A stretch of 64,000 nucleotides of DNA from Clostridiales bacterium (GCA_017615325.1 JAGAAI010000093.1:62001-126000); one strand, 5' to 3'; shown: positions 1 to 10,351, numbered from the stretch's first letter. Numbers and translations are program-made. Notes: generated by a model not told the origin, from the sequence alone.

Positions 1-461
<461 letters not shown>

Positions 462-491
462 TCATTTGTTATTGGGGATTTGTACTTTCCC

Positions 492-519
492 ATTATATCA
501 AGACAGTTTCTCAAAACAA
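492..519 (-). promoter_or_regulatory. Probable sigma-A promoter of eno
   Basis: On the minus strand TTGTTT (519-514) is followed after 16 bp by a perfect TATAAT (497-492). The start codon of eno lies about 67 bp downstream. Inferred from motif spacing only. Confidence 0.55.
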
Positions 520-614
520 TGCGAAAAGAAGGCAAAACTAAGGGTATTGGAGCGGGATGTTTTTGTGCGGTTTTGTTATATTGAGGCATCATTAGGGCAC
601 CCTGTCCCTCGAGG

Positions 615-643
615 TTGCAATGACCGGGGCAAAAGTATAGAAT
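615..643 (+). promoter_or_regulatory. Probable promoter of the glycosyltransferase gene
   Basis: TTGCAA (615-620) and TAGAAT (638-643) are separated by 17 bp and lie about 50 bp before the ATG at 693. Both boxes deviate from consensus, so this is a moderate call. Confidence 0.4.
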
Positions 644-692
644 CGCTAGAGGAAAAAACTCAAACCGGCATTTCTCATCGAAAGGACCACAC

Positions 693-2303
693 ATGGAACT
701 AAGCCTCATCATCCCCATATACAACACCGGAAGGTGGCTCATTGAGTGCCTGGATTCAGCGGCAGCTGCCGTAAAGGGGATCGACGCAGAGGTCCTGCTG
801 ATAGACGACGGCAGCATTGACAACAGCGGGGATATGGCAAAGCAGTATGCAGAGAATACCCCCGGGTTCTTCTACTACCGCAAAGAGAACGGCGGTCTTT
901 CCAGCGCAAGGAACTACGGCATCTCTCTTGCAAAAGGCAAGTATCTCGCCTTTCTGGATTCAGACGACAAGGTAGCGGGCTGGATCTACCGCGATATGCT
1001 CTATATGGCCGAGAAGAATCAAACTCCGCTTACGATATGCAATGTTACCCGCTACAACGAACGCGGAGGAACCCCTGTATCGCCGCAGTATCAGAAAGCT
1101 TTTTCGAGCCCTCCCATGGCAACAACCTCCATAAGACAGGATCCCAACCTGGTCTTTGATACTGCCGTATGGAACAAGCTTATACTCAGGTCTTTCTGGG
1201 ACGAACATGATCTCTCATTCCCTGAAGGGCGCGTTTATGAAGACGGTCCTGTGTCTTTCAGACTTCACTGGTATTCTGACAGGGTATCAGTGATACACAG
1301 TTTTGGATATTTCTACAGGATCCGGGATGGAGAATTCCTTTCGATCACCCAAAGGACCGACTTGCTTAAGAACCTGCAGGACAAACTGGATATGGAAAGA
1401 AATGTCCTGATATTTCTCCGTGATAAAAGGGATGATCCCGCAACGGATGAACTGCTGATAACCCTGCAAAAGAGGGTCGTCTGTATGGCCATAGAATCTA
1501 CACTGCTGTCCCTTTATCTTATGGACAGAGCCAGCCAGGAGCTATTTATTTCTTTGATCGGGACTTTCCTCAAAGAGGAGATAACACCGGAGGCGTTGGA
1601 CAAGATGTCACTCTATCACCAAACAAAATACAAACTACTCGTCTCAGGCGACCGCGAAGGTCTCCTGCAGCTGATGAATCATAAACGTCTTGCCTGGAGG
1701 ACAATGCCGGTGATAGAGCTGGGTGACAAGCCTATGCTGGTCTTGCCGGTAGAAATCTATAAAAAGTCCATGACACCTGCAGCAAAAGAGTTGCAGGATG
1801 ACATCCCCCTCACCAGGATCACGGATATTCGCAAGGACGACGAGGCTCTTAATATCGACCTGACAGTCTATCAGCCCCGTATCAACGTAGCGCCGGGCTC
1901 TGACCGCAGGATCGAAGCTTTCCTCTATTGTGAATTTACAGGCAGGAAGATCGCTCTTGATACAACGCCAATGCCCTCCCCTGAACTTACGAAAGAGAAG
2001 GGGACCATGGTCTGCCAGGATGACTTCAGGGTCTACGAATATAACTACGACGGGGCCGGTCTTGCCGTTAAGATATCACTTGCTGACCTTAGTGAGCTTG
2101 ATACGTCCGGCCGCTGGTTCTTAGGGATCTCTTTCGATACCTCCATATCATCCGGCGAACGTCTCTTAAGGAGCATTGCACCGGATGCAAAAAAATACAT
2201 CCTCACGGAACTTGCTGATCTTAATCCCGGCAAGAAAGGTACCGGAAAGACAGTCAAAGCCGGGTTCGACCAGAGGGAATCTTTCTTCTTTACAGTATCT
2301 TAA
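693..2303 (+). CDS. Family 2 glycosyltransferase with long uncharacterised C-terminal half
   Basis: Residues 1 to about 215 form a GT-A (GT2) domain that transfers a sugar from a nucleotide donor. The N-terminus starts LSLIIPIYNTGRWL, the nucleotide-binding IDDGS is at 37-41 and the metal-binding DSDD at 89-92. It has no signal peptide and no clear membrane segment, so it acts on the cytoplasmic side of the envelope, probably in cell-wall or surface polysaccharide or teichoic-acid-like polymer synthesis. Residues 216-536 are not recognised; the last part looks beta-rich. AAAGGA lies seven bases before the ATG. Its stop codon overlaps the stop of the convergent permease gene. The acceptor and product cannot be read from sequence. 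Confidence 0.85.
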   Translation: MELSLIIPIYNTGRWLIECLDSAAAAVKGIDAEVLLIDDGSIDNSGDMAKQYAENTPGFFYYRKENGGLSSARNYGISLAKGKYLAFLDSDDKVAGWIYRDMLYMAEKNQTPLTICNVTRYNERGGTPVSPQYQKAFSSPPMATTSIRQDPNLVFDTAVWNKLILRSFWDEHDLSFPEGRVYEDGPVSFRLHWYSDRVSVIHSFGYFYRIRDGEFLSITQRTDLLKNLQDKLDMERNVLIFLRDKRDDPATDELLITLQKRVVCMAIESTLLSLYLMDRASQELFISLIGTFLKEEITPEALDKMSLYHQTKYKLLVSGDREGLLQLMNHKRLAWRTMPVIELGDKPMLVLPVEIYKKSMTPAAKELQDDIPLTRITDIRKDDEALNIDLTVYQPRINVAPGSDRRIEAFLYCEFTGRKIALDTTPMPSPELTKEKGTMVCQDDFRVYEYNYDGAGLAVKISLADLSELDTSGRWFLGISFDTSISSGERLLRSIAPDAKKYILTELADLNPGKKGTGKTVKAGFDQRESFFFTVS

Positions 2304-3418
2304 AGTTTGCTTAAGAGCAGATATAAGCCGAAGAGTATCAGCAGGAAGATAATGTTGATGACCGTGAATGCCGGGATATATCCCGGTGTTTTCTTATCTT
2401 CCGGTTTGGGCATGGCGCTGTGGAACTTGTAAGTAATGAGGCTTGCCATGCTCGCGATCAGGGTACCTAATCCGCCTAAGTTCGTTCCGATTATCAAAGC
2501 CTGCCCGTTCCTGGTAAATGCTGACAGGAGGAGCGCTGCCGGGACATTGCTTATAACCTGCGAAGACAGGGCTGCAGTAAGGACAGGCTCGGTCTCGACA
2601 ACATTGCTTATCACTTCCCTTACGGCATCTATCCTCCCCATGTTGCCTACGAAGACAAAGAAGAAAACGAAAGTTATAAGGAGCGTAAAATCCACATAGT
2701 GAAATGCTTTGCGGTCCATAAAGATCATGACGGCTATAAGGACCAGCAGTACGATCCAGTATTCAATGACCCTGGCAACAACAAGGAGGCAGAGCGCGAA
2801 GAGCAAAAGGCTTATTATCAGTCTGGGCCTATCCAGAGACTTGTTTTGTTCCTTCTCTCTCTTGCCCGACACGGTCTTCTTGCAGAGTATGAATACCGCT
2901 GCCGTTACGAGCGCCAAAGACAGGAGCGAATAAGGGAGCATGAGCTTCAGGAAGTCTCCAAGAGGAACAGCGTACTTAGTGTAGAGGTAAAGATTCTGAG
3001 GATTGCCGATCGGGGTCTGCATGCTTCCTAAGTTGGCAGCGACCGTCATGAGGATAAGCGTATATGTCGTGCTCTTCCTGTCGTCAAATGAATTCATAAC
3101 GCCGATCGCGAAAGGCACCATCGTCACAAGAGTTACGTCGTTCGTCAGGATCATGCCCATGAAGAAACAGAGCCAGACCAGGATAAGAGACACTGCCCTT
3201 GAAGTGTGGACTTTCTCCAGGAGCATGTCCGTCAGTTTCTTGAAAAGACCTATCCTCACGAGCTCGGCTACGACGAGCATCATGCTGAATAAGATCCCCA
3301 GCACGCGCCAGTCGATATATCCTGCATATTCCTGATCCGGCCGCACGAAAAAGCAGGACACTATGGCAAGTATCCCTGACGTTACCAATACCGGATCTTT
3401 CTTTACGAATTTAAGCAT
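2300..3418 (-). CDS. SLC13/ArsB-like ion or dicarboxylate permease
   Basis: A 372-aa integral membrane protein with about ten hydrophobic segments. Two motifs resemble the ion transporter superfamily that includes SLC13, CitMHS, ArsB and NhaD: ILTNDVTLVTMVPFAI in the first half and SMQTPIGNPQNLYLY, with a second SNVPAALLLSAF element in the second half. These Asn/Pro-rich re-entrant loops usually bind anion and sodium. The substrate cannot be assigned. The frame stays open up to 3484, but the N-terminus MLKFVKKDPVLVTSG from the ATG at 3418 looks natural; a GAAAGGTG sits rather far (14 bp) upstream. It follows trpA on the same strand, separated by a hairpin that probably ends the trp transcript. 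Confidence 0.75.
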   Translation of the reverse strand: MLKFVKKDPVLVTSGILAIVSCFFVRPDQEYAGYIDWRVLGILFSMMLVVAELVRIGLFKKLTDMLLEKVHTSRAVSLILVWLCFFMGMILTNDVTLVTMVPFAIGVMNSFDDRKSTTYTLILMTVAANLGSMQTPIGNPQNLYLYTKYAVPLGDFLKLMLPYSLLSLALVTAAVFILCKKTVSGKREKEQNKSLDRPRLIISLLLFALCLLVVARVIEYWIVLLVLIAVMIFMDRKAFHYVDFTLLITFVFFFVFVGNMGRIDAVREVISNVVETEPVLTAALSSQVISNVPAALLLSAFTRNGQALIIGTNLGGLGTLIASMASLITYKFHSAMPKPEDKKTPGYIPAFTVINIIFLLILFGLYLLLSKL

Positions 3419-3436
3419 ACCGCGAGATTGTACACC

Positions 3437-3448
3437 TTTCGCGCGAAA
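3437..3448. repeat. Perfect 12-bp palindrome TTTCGCGCGAAA
   Basis: A perfect palindrome about 20 bp upstream of the permease start. It resembles the palindrome TTTTCGCGAAAA at 43033-43044. It could be an operator; no regulator is identified. Confidence 0.35.
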
Positions 3449-3449
3449 A

Positions 3450-3493
3450 GTACATATGAAATATGTGAGTCCAAATGGGCTCACATTATGTAC
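3450..3493 (-). terminator. Imperfect hairpin after trpA, probable trp operon terminator
   Basis: On the minus strand a 14-nt arm (GTACATAATGTGAG) and a 20-nt arm ending CATATGTAC surround a 10-nt loop and are followed by TTTT. The GTGAG/CTCAC core is perfect; the outer part has a bulge. It begins about 45 bp after the trpA stop. It could instead be an operator for the permease gene. Confidence 0.45.
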
Positions 3494-3537
3494 ATTTTCA
3501 CTATGAAGTTTTCTTTCGATCTCCCGGAAAATTCTTC

Positions 3538-4308
3538 TTAACTTATCGCATCCTTCATGGACTTGACATACTCGGCGACATGCTCAGGGGCATCTTTGCC
3601 GTACTGCGCAACGATCTTCATTATCGCGGAACCCACTATGACGCCGTCAGCGCACTCAGCCATGGCAGAGGCCTGCTCGGGGGTGGAGATGCCGAAGCCG
3701 ATGGCGCAGGGAACGGAAGAACTTGCCCTGATAGAAGCCACCAGAGAAGAAATATCAGTCGTGATCTCACTCCTGACACCCGTGACGCCCAGGCTCGAGA
3801 CTAGATAGATGAAGCCGCTGGCTTCAGATGCGATCATGGATATCCTGTCATTGGATGTGGGTGCAATAAGAGATATAAGGTCTACTCCGTACTTTCGCGT
3901 GATATCAAGGAACTCGCCCTTCTCCTCGTAGGGGATGTCGGGCAGGATCAGGCCGTCGATGCCGACTTCGGCGCAGCGGGAGATGAATCTCTCGGAGCCA
4001 TAGGAGAAGACGACGTTGGCATATGTCATGAAGACCATAGGGACAGTCACTGTCTCACGCAGTCTTTCTACAAGATCGAAGACCTTGTCAGTAGTCGTCC
4101 CGGAAGACAAAGCTCGGAGCGATGCCTCCTGGATCACGGGGCCCTCAGCGGTAGGATCCGAGAAAGGGATCCCGAGCTCGATGAGGTCGGCTCCGGCGCG
4201 GGCAGCCTCGACTACGATATTGTATGTCGTATCAAGATCGGGGTCTCCGCATGTTATGAAAGGTATGAACGCTTTGCCCGATGCAAAGGCTTTGGCAATA
4301 TTACTCAT
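3538..4308 (-). CDS. trpA: Tryptophan synthase alpha chain
   Basis: TrpA cleaves indole-3-glycerol phosphate to indole and glyceraldehyde-3-phosphate, and the indole is channelled to TrpB. The protein is 256 aa, slightly shorter than usual. The N-terminal [11 protein letters not shown], the [14 protein letters not shown] catalytic loop and the C-terminal phosphate-binding [10 protein letters not shown] and DGVIVGSAI segments are all present. The catalytic Glu (ELG) is kept, but the Asp of the usual SDPLADGP is a Glu. The start chosen is the ATG at 4308, which overlaps the end of trpB by 8 nt and has GGGAGGA seven bases before it; a longer in-frame reading to 4356 lacks this site. Last gene of the trp operon. 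Confidence 0.95.
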   Translation of the reverse strand: MSNIAKAFASGKAFIPFITCGDPDLDTTYNIVVEAARAGADLIELGIPFSDPTAEGPVIQEASLRALSSGTTTDKVFDLVERLRETVTVPMVFMTYANVVFSYGSERFISRCAEVGIDGLILPDIPYEEKGEFLDITRKYGVDLISLIAPTSNDRISMIASEASGFIYLVSSLGVTGVRSEITTDISSLVASIRASSSVPCAIGFGISTPEQASAMAECADGVIVGSAIMKIVAQYGKDAPEHVAEYVKSMKDAIS

Positions 4309-5491
4309 GGATATCCTCCCCTCTGTATCTGGCGATGGCGGCGCAGTCCTTGTCACCGCGTCCCGAGACAGTAATGACTACGAGCTTGTCCTTATCCAAA
4401 GTCGGAACGAGCTTGATGGCATGTGCCACTGCATGAGCTGACTCGATGGCAGGGATTATGCCCTCAGTGCGCGACAGGTACTCGAATGCCTGAACTGCTT
4501 CTTCGTCAGTAACCGCCACATACTCTGCGCGTCCCGTGTCATGGAGATTCGCGTGCTCGGGTCCGATGCCCGGATAGTCTAGACCTGCCGAGATCGAATA
4601 AACAGGTGCGATCTGGCCGAATTCGTCCTGGCAGAAGTAGGACTTCATGCCGTGGAAGATTCCGAGCTTGCCTGTATTTAACGTAGCTGCCGTCTCAAAA
4701 GTATCGATACCGCGGCCAGCTGCTTCGCAGCCGATAAGGCGGACGGACTCATCTTCTATGAAATGGTAGAAAGAACCGATGGCATTGGAACCGCCGCCGC
4801 AGCATGCCATAACAACATCCGGCAGGCGCCCTTCTGCTTCCAGCATCTGTGACTTGATCTCGCGGGAGATGACCGCCTGGAAGTCACGGACGATCGTCGG
4901 GAAGGGGTGAGGTCCCATGACCGATCCTAAACAGTAGTGGGTATCTGAGATCCTTGAAGTCCACTCGCGCATCGCTTCGGATACGGCGTCTTTCAAGGTG
5001 CGGGTCCCGGTCTTAACAGGGATGACAGTAGCACCAAGGAGTCTCATCCTGTATACGTTCAGAGCCTGGCGGATCGTGTCCTCTTCACCCATGAAGACAA
5101 CGCATTCCATGTCAAGGAGGGCTGCAGCCGTTGCCGTTGCGACACCGTGCTGGCCCGCGCCGGTCTCGGCGATAAGGCGGGTCTTGCCCATCTTCTTTGC
5201 AAGAAGGGCCTGGCCCAGAACATTATTGATCTTGTGGGAACCCGTGTGGTTCAGGTCTTCTCTCTTGAGGTAGACCTTGGCCCCGCCCAAGTCACGCGTC
5301 ATCTTGTCTGCGTAATAGAGGATGCTGGGGCGCCCTGCGTAGTTATTGAACAGATCTGTGAGCTCACGGTTGAACTCCGGATCTTCCTTATAATGGTTGT
5401 ATGCTTCTTCGAGCTCGATCACGGCATTCATCAGAGTCTCGGGGATATATTGTCCGCCGTGTATCCCGAATCTTCCCTTGGGGTTACTCAT
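4301..5491 (-). CDS. trpB: Tryptophan synthase beta chain
   Basis: TrpB condenses indole with L-serine to make L-tryptophan, using pyridoxal phosphate. At 396 aa it has the usual length of the TrpB1 class. The PLP lysine lies in [15 protein letters not shown] near residue 85, the catalytic Glu in [12 protein letters not shown], and the PLP phosphate loop is CGGGSNAIG. It opens with [15 protein letters not shown], typical of the family. The ATG overlaps the trpF stop by 8 nt and the same 8-nt arrangement joins it to trpA, pointing to translational coupling that keeps the two subunits balanced. Confidence 0.97.
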   Translation of the reverse strand: MSNPKGRFGIHGGQYIPETLMNAVIELEEAYNHYKEDPEFNRELTDLFNNYAGRPSILYYADKMTRDLGGAKVYLKREDLNHTGSHKINNVLGQALLAKKMGKTRLIAETGAGQHGVATATAAALLDMECVVFMGEEDTIRQALNVYRMRLLGATVIPVKTGTRTLKDAVSEAMREWTSRISDTHYCLGSVMGPHPFPTIVRDFQAVISREIKSQMLEAEGRLPDVVMACCGGGSNAIGSFYHFIEDESVRLIGCEAAGRGIDTFETAATLNTGKLGIFHGMKSYFCQDEFGQIAPVYSISAGLDYPGIGPEHANLHDTGRAEYVAVTDEEAVQAFEYLSRTEGIIPAIESAHAVAHAIKLVPTLDKDKLVVITVSGRGDKDCAAIARYRGEDIHE

Positions 5492-6092
5492 TTGCTCTTA
5501 CCTCCCTGGCAAATCTTGTCATTTTCGAAAAGTCCTTTACGCCGTCATCTTCGACACCGGAGCTGACATCGACGGCAAAGGAATGGAGTTTCCTTATAGC
5601 CTCACCAATGTTATCGGGAGTCAGGCCTCCTGCGAGGAAGTAGTCCCTGGTGAGCCTTCCTGCGTAGAACCAGTTGAAGGTCTTGCCGGTACCTCCGACT
5701 CCGGAATCGAGAAGTATGTAATCTGCCACGCTCTCACGGGCGATCCTGACATCTTCTTCGGACTCGGGTCTTATCATCTTGATCACGGGAAGACCCGTTC
5801 TCCTTCTTATGGTTTCTATATATTCGTTATCTTCGTTTCCGTGGAGCTGGATCAGGTCGAGTCTTGCGTCTTGTGCACAGGAAGCAACATAATCCAGGGG
5901 CTCATCTACGAATACGCCGACGGTCTGGGTCTTAGCAGGCAACAATGCCTTCCAGTCCAGGACCTGTTCGGGGCTTACGTAGCGGGCGAACTTCTGCGAC
6001 ATAATGAATCCCGCATAATCCGCATCCAGCATGGCCGCATATCTGACGTCTTCTTCACGCCTTAATCCACAGAACTTGATCTTAGTCATCAT
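5484..6092 (-). CDS. trpF: Phosphoribosylanthranilate isomerase
   Basis: TrpF rearranges N-(5-phosphoribosyl)anthranilate to CdRP, the third step of tryptophan synthesis. The 202-aa protein carries the [11 protein letters not shown] start with the catalytic Cys. Near the C-terminus lie the catalytic Asp in [15 protein letters not shown] and the phosphate-binding [10 protein letters not shown]. Two adjacent ATGs open the gene, and the first overlaps the trpC stop (ATGA). It is a free-standing isomerase rather than a TrpC-TrpF fusion. Confidence 0.94.
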   Translation of the reverse strand: MMTKIKFCGLRREEDVRYAAMLDADYAGFIMSQKFARYVSPEQVLDWKALLPAKTQTVGVFVDEPLDYVASCAQDARLDLIQLHGNEDNEYIETIRRRTGLPVIKMIRPESEEDVRIARESVADYILLDSGVGGTGKTFNWFYAGRLTRDYFLAGGLTPDNIGEAIRKLHSFAVDVSSGVEDDGVKDFSKMTRFAREVRANE

Positions 6093-6883
6093 TCACCTCG
6101 AAGTTCGGCCAGGAAGGCCTTTTTGTCGGGTGACTTCATCATGGCTTCGCCGATCAGGACTGCATCGACTTTGTTATCGGTCAAGAGCTTTATGTCATCG
6201 TGGGAATTGATCCCGCTCTCCGCCACGAAAAGTATCCCATCAGGTACTTTATCACGAAGTCGGAGACAATTGGCAGCATTTACTTCAAAAGTTCTTAAAT
6301 TTCTGTTATTTACACCTATAATCGAGGCCCCGGCATCTATCGCCATCTTAACCTCATCCTCATCGTGGGTCTCGACCAGGGCAGCAAGCCCCAGGTCTTC
6401 GGCCAGAGTCCTGTATTTGGCGAGAGTCTTCTCATCAAGGAGCGAGCAGATGAGCAATACTGCGGATGCGCCTGCCAGGTATGCCTCGTAGATCATGTAA
6501 GGCGATACCGTAAAGTCCTTGCGGAGGACCGGGATGGATACTGCCGATGCGATCTCTTCGGCGTAGCTAAGGGACCCCTTGAACCACTCGGGTTCGGTGA
6601 GGACCGAGATAGCCGAAGCGCCTGCTGCTTCGTAGTCACGGGCAATATCAAGATAGGGGAAGTCTTCTGCTATTATCCCCTTGGAAGGTGATGCTTTCTT
6701 GCACTCACAGATGAAGCTCATTCCGGGACGGGCCAGGGCATCCGTAAATGAAGGAACCCTGCCATTTCCCGATACAAGTTTCTCATAGGCCTTATCGCGC
6801 AGAACTTCTTCTGGCACTTTGGCAGAAGCTTCTGCTACCCTGATCCTGGTATGTTCTGCTATTTTTTCTAAGATATCGCTCAT
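6089..6883 (-). CDS. trpC: Indole-3-glycerol-phosphate synthase
   Basis: TrpC closes the indole ring by decarboxylating CdRP. The 264-aa TIM barrel shows the family motifs FICECKKASPSKG, VLRKDFTVSPYMIYEAYLAGASAVLLI, GVNNRNLRTF and VAESGINSHDD, which hold the catalytic Lys, Glu and Asn residues. The ATG lies one base after the trpD stop, and the stop overlaps the trpF start, so the three genes are tightly coupled. Confidence 0.96.
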   Translation of the reverse strand: MSDILEKIAEHTRIRVAEASAKVPEEVLRDKAYEKLVSGNGRVPSFTDALARPGMSFICECKKASPSKGIIAEDFPYLDIARDYEAAGASAISVLTEPEWFKGSLSYAEEIASAVSIPVLRKDFTVSPYMIYEAYLAGASAVLLICSLLDEKTLAKYRTLAEDLGLAALVETHDEDEVKMAIDAGASIIGVNNRNLRTFEVNAANCLRLRDKVPDGILFVAESGINSHDDIKLLTDNKVDAVLIGEAMMKSPDKKAFLAELRGE

Positions 6884-6884
6884 A

Positions 6885-7910
6885 TCAAACCTTCTTGGAT
6901 AATTCGATGAATTTCTCCATCGCTTCTGCTGCCTTACCGGAATCGATCATCTCCGCTGCGATCCTGATGCCGTCTGCGATGCTGTCGGCCTTGCCTGCAA
7001 CATAGATCGCTGAACCTGCGTTCATCAGTACGATATTGCGGCGTGTTCCGGTGATCTTTCCTGCAAGGATACCGCGTGTAATCTCGGCATTCTCTTCGGG
7101 ACTGCCTCCGACGATCTCATCCTTCGTGCCCCTCTCAAGACCAAACTGCTCAGGAGTGATCTCGTACTTTGTGATGACGCCGTCCTTGAGTTCGGCTACG
7201 GTCGTAGGAGCAGAGATGGAGATCTCGTCGAGCTTGTCCTGACCGAATACGACCATTGCTCTTTCGGCGCCGAGGCTCTTCAAAACCTCTGCAACAACAT
7301 CCACCAGATACTCGTCGTAAACTCCGAGCAGGTAGCCTTCAGGATGAGCCGGGTTAGTTATGGGACCCAGGATGTTGAATACTGTCCTGAAGCCGAGCTC
7401 TCTTCTGATAGCTCCGACATACTTCATTGAAGTGTGATACTTCTGGGCGAAGAGGAAGCAGAAGCCGCTCTCTCTAAGGAGCCTTGAACAGCTGTCGGGT
7501 TCAAGATTGATGTTGGCACCGAGAGCCTCCAGACAGTCAGCGGTACCTGACTTGGACGATGCCGCACGGTTGCCGTGCTTGGTAACATTGGCGCCTGCTG
7601 CGGCTGCCACGAAAGCGGAAGTCGTGGAGATATTAAAGCTCCCTGCACGGTCTCCGCCGGTACCGACGATCTCGATCGTCTTGAGGCCCGGGTGGTCCAG
7701 AGGTGTTGCATGCTCACGCATTGCCTCAGCGCAGCCTGCGATCTCATCGATCGTCTCGGCTTTGGCGCTCTTTGTCGAAAGAGCTGCCAGGAACGCCGCA
7801 TTCTGGGTCTGGCTCGTCTCGCCGTTCATGATCTCGTTCATGACGGTATATGCCTCGTCGTAGGTCAAGTCTTCCTTGTTTACGATCTTTTCAATTGCTT
7901 CTTTTATCAT
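6885..7910 (-). CDS. trpD: Anthranilate phosphoribosyltransferase
   Basis: TrpD joins anthranilate to PRPP. The 341-aa protein has the conserved [20 protein letters not shown] stretch that binds PRPP and magnesium, followed by [21 protein letters not shown] and the [22 protein letters not shown] anthranilate-side region. The start is the ATG at 7910 ([11 protein letters not shown]), with AAGGAGGG seven bases upstream overlapping the trpG stop. An in-frame upstream reading to 7934 lacks a ribosome site. It is separate from trpG, unlike the fused TrpGD of enterobacteria. Confidence 0.95.
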   Translation of the reverse strand: MIKEAIEKIVNKEDLTYDEAYTVMNEIMNGETSQTQNAAFLAALSTKSAKAETIDEIAGCAEAMREHATPLDHPGLKTIEIVGTGGDRAGSFNISTTSAFVAAAAGANVTKHGNRAASSKSGTADCLEALGANINLEPDSCSRLLRESGFCFLFAQKYHTSMKYVGAIRRELGFRTVFNILGPITNPAHPEGYLLGVYDEYLVDVVAEVLKSLGAERAMVVFGQDKLDEISISAPTTVAELKDGVITKYEITPEQFGLERGTKDEIVGGSPEENAEITRGILAGKITGTRRNIVLMNAGSAIYVAGKADSIADGIRIAAEMIDSGKAAEAMEKFIELSKKV

Positions 7911-7923
7911 TGTTGTGCCCTCC

Positions 7924-8496
7924 TTATCCGGCAATGTCTATAAAGTTCTTTAATATCTTCTTCCCGTCCGGAGTCATTATCGACTCGGGGTGGAACTGCA
8001 ATCCGTATATCTCGTAGTCCTTGTGCTTTACCGCCATGACTTCGCCGTCGTCCGTCCTGGCGGTTACCTTAAGGCAATCAGGGAGAGTTGCCTCCTCTGC
8101 CGCAAGCGAATGGTAACGGGCTACCTTTATCGTCTCAGGCAATCCTTCGAAAAGCTTACATTCACGATCGACCACGGTGTCTGACTGTTTGCCGTGCATC
8201 AGTTCCTTGGCATATGTTACGACACCGCCGTAAGCTTCGCAGATGGCCTGGTGCCCTAAGCAGACTCCGAGGACCGGGATCTTGCCCGCCGCAGCTATCG
8301 CGACTTCTTCACATACGCCGGCATCGCAGGGACGTCCGGGACCCGGTGACAGGACTATTCCCGAAGGAGCCTTTGCAAGGATCTCATCAGCTGTAAGTGC
8401 ATCATTCCTTATGACTTCAATATCGGGTGTGATCTCACCTATAAGCTGGTAGAGATTATATGAGAAACTGTCGTAATTATCTATTATCAGTATCAT
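7924..8496 (-). CDS. trpG: Anthranilate synthase glutamine amidotransferase subunit
   Basis: TrpG hydrolyses glutamine and passes ammonia to TrpE. The 190-aa class I amidotransferase starts [15 protein letters not shown], has the nucleophile Cys in GVCLGHQAI and the His/Glu pair in GLQFHPESI near the C-terminus. GGGAGGA stands seven bases before the ATG, 16 bp after the trpE stop. In many bacteria the same subunit also serves folate synthesis (PabA). No pab genes are nearby, so the trp role is the direct reading. Confidence 0.95.
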   Translation of the reverse strand: MILIIDNYDSFSYNLYQLIGEITPDIEVIRNDALTADEILAKAPSGIVLSPGPGRPCDAGVCEEVAIAAAGKIPVLGVCLGHQAICEAYGGVVTYAKELMHGKQSDTVVDRECKLFEGLPETIKVARYHSLAAEEATLPDCLKVTARTDDGEVMAVKHKDYEIYGLQFHPESIMTPDGKKILKNFIDIAG

Positions 8497-8512
8497 CTTT
8501 ATCTTCCTCCCT

Positions 8513-9973
8513 TCACATCTCGTCGGCGTTCTCGATCGCCTTTATGACTGCGGCTGCCTTGTTGATGCATTCGCGGTACTCTTTGGCGGGTACGGAATCG
8601 TATACGATGCCGGCACCTGATCTTACAAAGATCTTGCCGTTCTTCTTATAGGCAAGGCGGATCGCGATACAGGTATCAAGATTACCGCCGAAGTCGATGT
8701 AACCGATGGCACCGCCGTAGATCCCGCGCTTGTTGCCTTCGAGCTCGTTGATGATCTGGCAGGCCCTGATCTTGGGCGCGCCCGACAACGTTCCTGCGGG
8801 AAGGATCGCATCGACTGCATCTAAGGCATCCTTATCGTCCCTGATGCGGCCCTTTACCGTGGATCCTATGTGCATGACGTGGGAATACCTTTCGATCGAA
8901 TGGTACTTGATGACTTCAACGGATCCGAACTTCGCGATCTTGCCGATGTCGTTACGCCCCAGATCAACGAGCATGTTGTGCTCAGCAAGTTCCTTTGGGT
9001 CAGCCAGGAGCTCTTCTTCCAGAGCCTTGTCCTCTTCAGGGGTCTTCCCTCTCGGACGGGTACCTGCAAGAGGGAATGTGTAGAGGTCACCGTTTTCGAG
9101 CTTGACCAGGGTCTCGGGAGAGGCGCCTGCGACTTCGACATCGGTGCCGGAGAAATAGAACATGTAGGGTGAAGGGTTCATCGAACGGAGGGCTCTGTAG
9201 ACATTAAGGATAGATCCCTCGTAATCAGCTTCAAGCCTGTTGGAAAGGACCACCTGGAAGATATCTCCTTCCTTGATGTGGTGCTTGGCACGCTCGACCA
9301 TTGAGCAGTATTCTTCTTCGTTGAAAAGGGGCCTTACCTCCGACAGCAGCCTGCCCCCATCTTCCGGGGCAGGCGTGCCGGTGCTTAAGAGGTTTGCTAT
9401 TCTTTCAAGGTCAGATGTGACCTTGGCGTAATCCTCGTCGATCCTATCGAGCCTGACATTGCCGACGAGAATGATCTTCTGTTTTAAGTTGTCGAATGCT
9501 ATGACCTTGTCAAAGAGCATGAGGTCACAGTCCTTGAAGTTGCCGGGATCGTCACAATCCAGATCAAGCGACTTCTCAGCATATTTGATGTAATCGTATG
9601 AGAAGTATCCGACGAGTCCGCCTGTAAATGTAGGCATACCCTCCAGGACAGGCGACTTATAGTCAGCCATTATCTTCCGGATATAACTGCCGGGATCGTC
9701 TGTTATGTATTCTTCGTTTCCAACATGGAGGTGACCGTTGATGCAGGTGATCTCAAGAGTAGGGTCAAATCCCAGGAATGTATATCTTCCCCATCTCTCC
9801 TGATTCTCAACTGACTCAAGGATGTAAGTGTGGTCTGACACGCCCTTCAGGATCTTCAGTGCTTCGATAGGAGTCCTCATGTCGGACATCATCTCACACT
9901 TAACGGGCGCGATCTTGTAGCGGCCATCTTCAGCGATCTTCCTGATCGTGTCGATCTCGGGTAAGAATTTCAT
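8513..9973 (-). CDS. trpE: Anthranilate synthase component I
   Basis: TrpE makes anthranilate from chorismate and ammonia, the committed step of tryptophan synthesis. The 486-aa protein has an N-terminal domain with ILES near residue 52 and NPSPYMFY near residue 285, residues that form the feedback site for tryptophan. The C-terminal chorismate-binding domain contains AGASPE, FPLAGTRPRG and AGTLSGAPKIRA. The start is the ATG at 9973 (MKFLPEIDTI) preceded by AAGGAGGA; the frame continues upstream to 10039, but that part is T-box leader. First gene of trpEGDCFBA, controlled by the T-box in front of it and probably by allosteric inhibition. Confidence 0.96.
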   Translation of the reverse strand: MKFLPEIDTIRKIAEDGRYKIAPVKCEMMSDMRTPIEALKILKGVSDHTYILESVENQERWGRYTFLGFDPTLEITCINGHLHVGNEEYITDDPGSYIRKIMADYKSPVLEGMPTFTGGLVGYFSYDYIKYAEKSLDLDCDDPGNFKDCDLMLFDKVIAFDNLKQKIILVGNVRLDRIDEDYAKVTSDLERIANLLSTGTPAPEDGGRLLSEVRPLFNEEEYCSMVERAKHHIKEGDIFQVVLSNRLEADYEGSILNVYRALRSMNPSPYMFYFSGTDVEVAGASPETLVKLENGDLYTFPLAGTRPRGKTPEEDKALEEELLADPKELAEHNMLVDLGRNDIGKIAKFGSVEVIKYHSIERYSHVMHIGSTVKGRIRDDKDALDAVDAILPAGTLSGAPKIRACQIINELEGNKRGIYGGAIGYIDFGGNLDTCIAIRLAYKKNGKIFVRSGAGIVYDSVPAKEYRECINKAAAVIKAIENADEM

Positions 9974-10020
9974 ATCGGTATCCTCCTTCTCATTTGTCCT
10001 GCTGACTTCCTGAGGGAGGC

Positions 10021-10317
10021 AATAAAAAATCCCCGACAAAAAGCCAACTGCTTTCTTGTCAAGGACGAATCATCTTATAATCCGCGGTGCCACCTTGATT
10101 CACAATCACTTGTGCACTTATCTCAGGTACCAACATACCCGGGGCTTTCTAACGGGGCCTTCCGTCACGGGATACTCGGCTTAAAGCCTTTGACCTGTGC
10201 CCTCTCCGGACCATTATGATGTACCGCTCTTCCGCCCCAATCTCAGCTAACGGGACTCTCTGTAGGCGCTAAGTATCACCTTTACTTCCGAATCAACGGT
10301 TTAGTATTTTCACTTAG
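10021..10317 (-). ncRNA. T-box riboswitch leader for tryptophan (trp operon)
   Basis: The leader binds uncharged tRNA and lets transcription read into trpE. The T-box core GGTGGCACCGCGG lies at 10094-10082 (minus strand). It is followed by CGTCCTT, which can pair either with the T-box (antiterminator) or with GGGGA in the terminator. The terminator stem (TCCTTGACAAGAAAGC against GCTTTTTGTCGGGGA) ends in TTTTTT near 10025. Stem I contains TGG at 10213-10211, the likely Trp specifier codon. The acceptor-pairing bulge is TGGC (10092-10089), which matches a tRNA ending GCCA, as bacterial tRNA-Trp does. The exact specifier position is inferred. Confidence 0.9.
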
Positions 10318-10322
10318 CACTA

Positions 10323-10351
10323 AAGATATTCCATGCAAGACTGTTTGTCAA
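10323..10351 (-). promoter_or_regulatory. Sigma-A promoter of the trp operon
   Basis: A perfect TTGACA (10351-10346) is followed after 17 bp by TATCTT (10328-10323), placing transcription start a few bases before the T-box leader. It lies just downstream of the terminator of the small 57-codon gene. Confidence 0.75.

Noticed and set aside
9970..10320. A trp leader peptide with tandem Trp codons (classical attenuation)
   Set aside because: No short frame with Trp codons and a ribosome site was found; the T-box explains the terminator.
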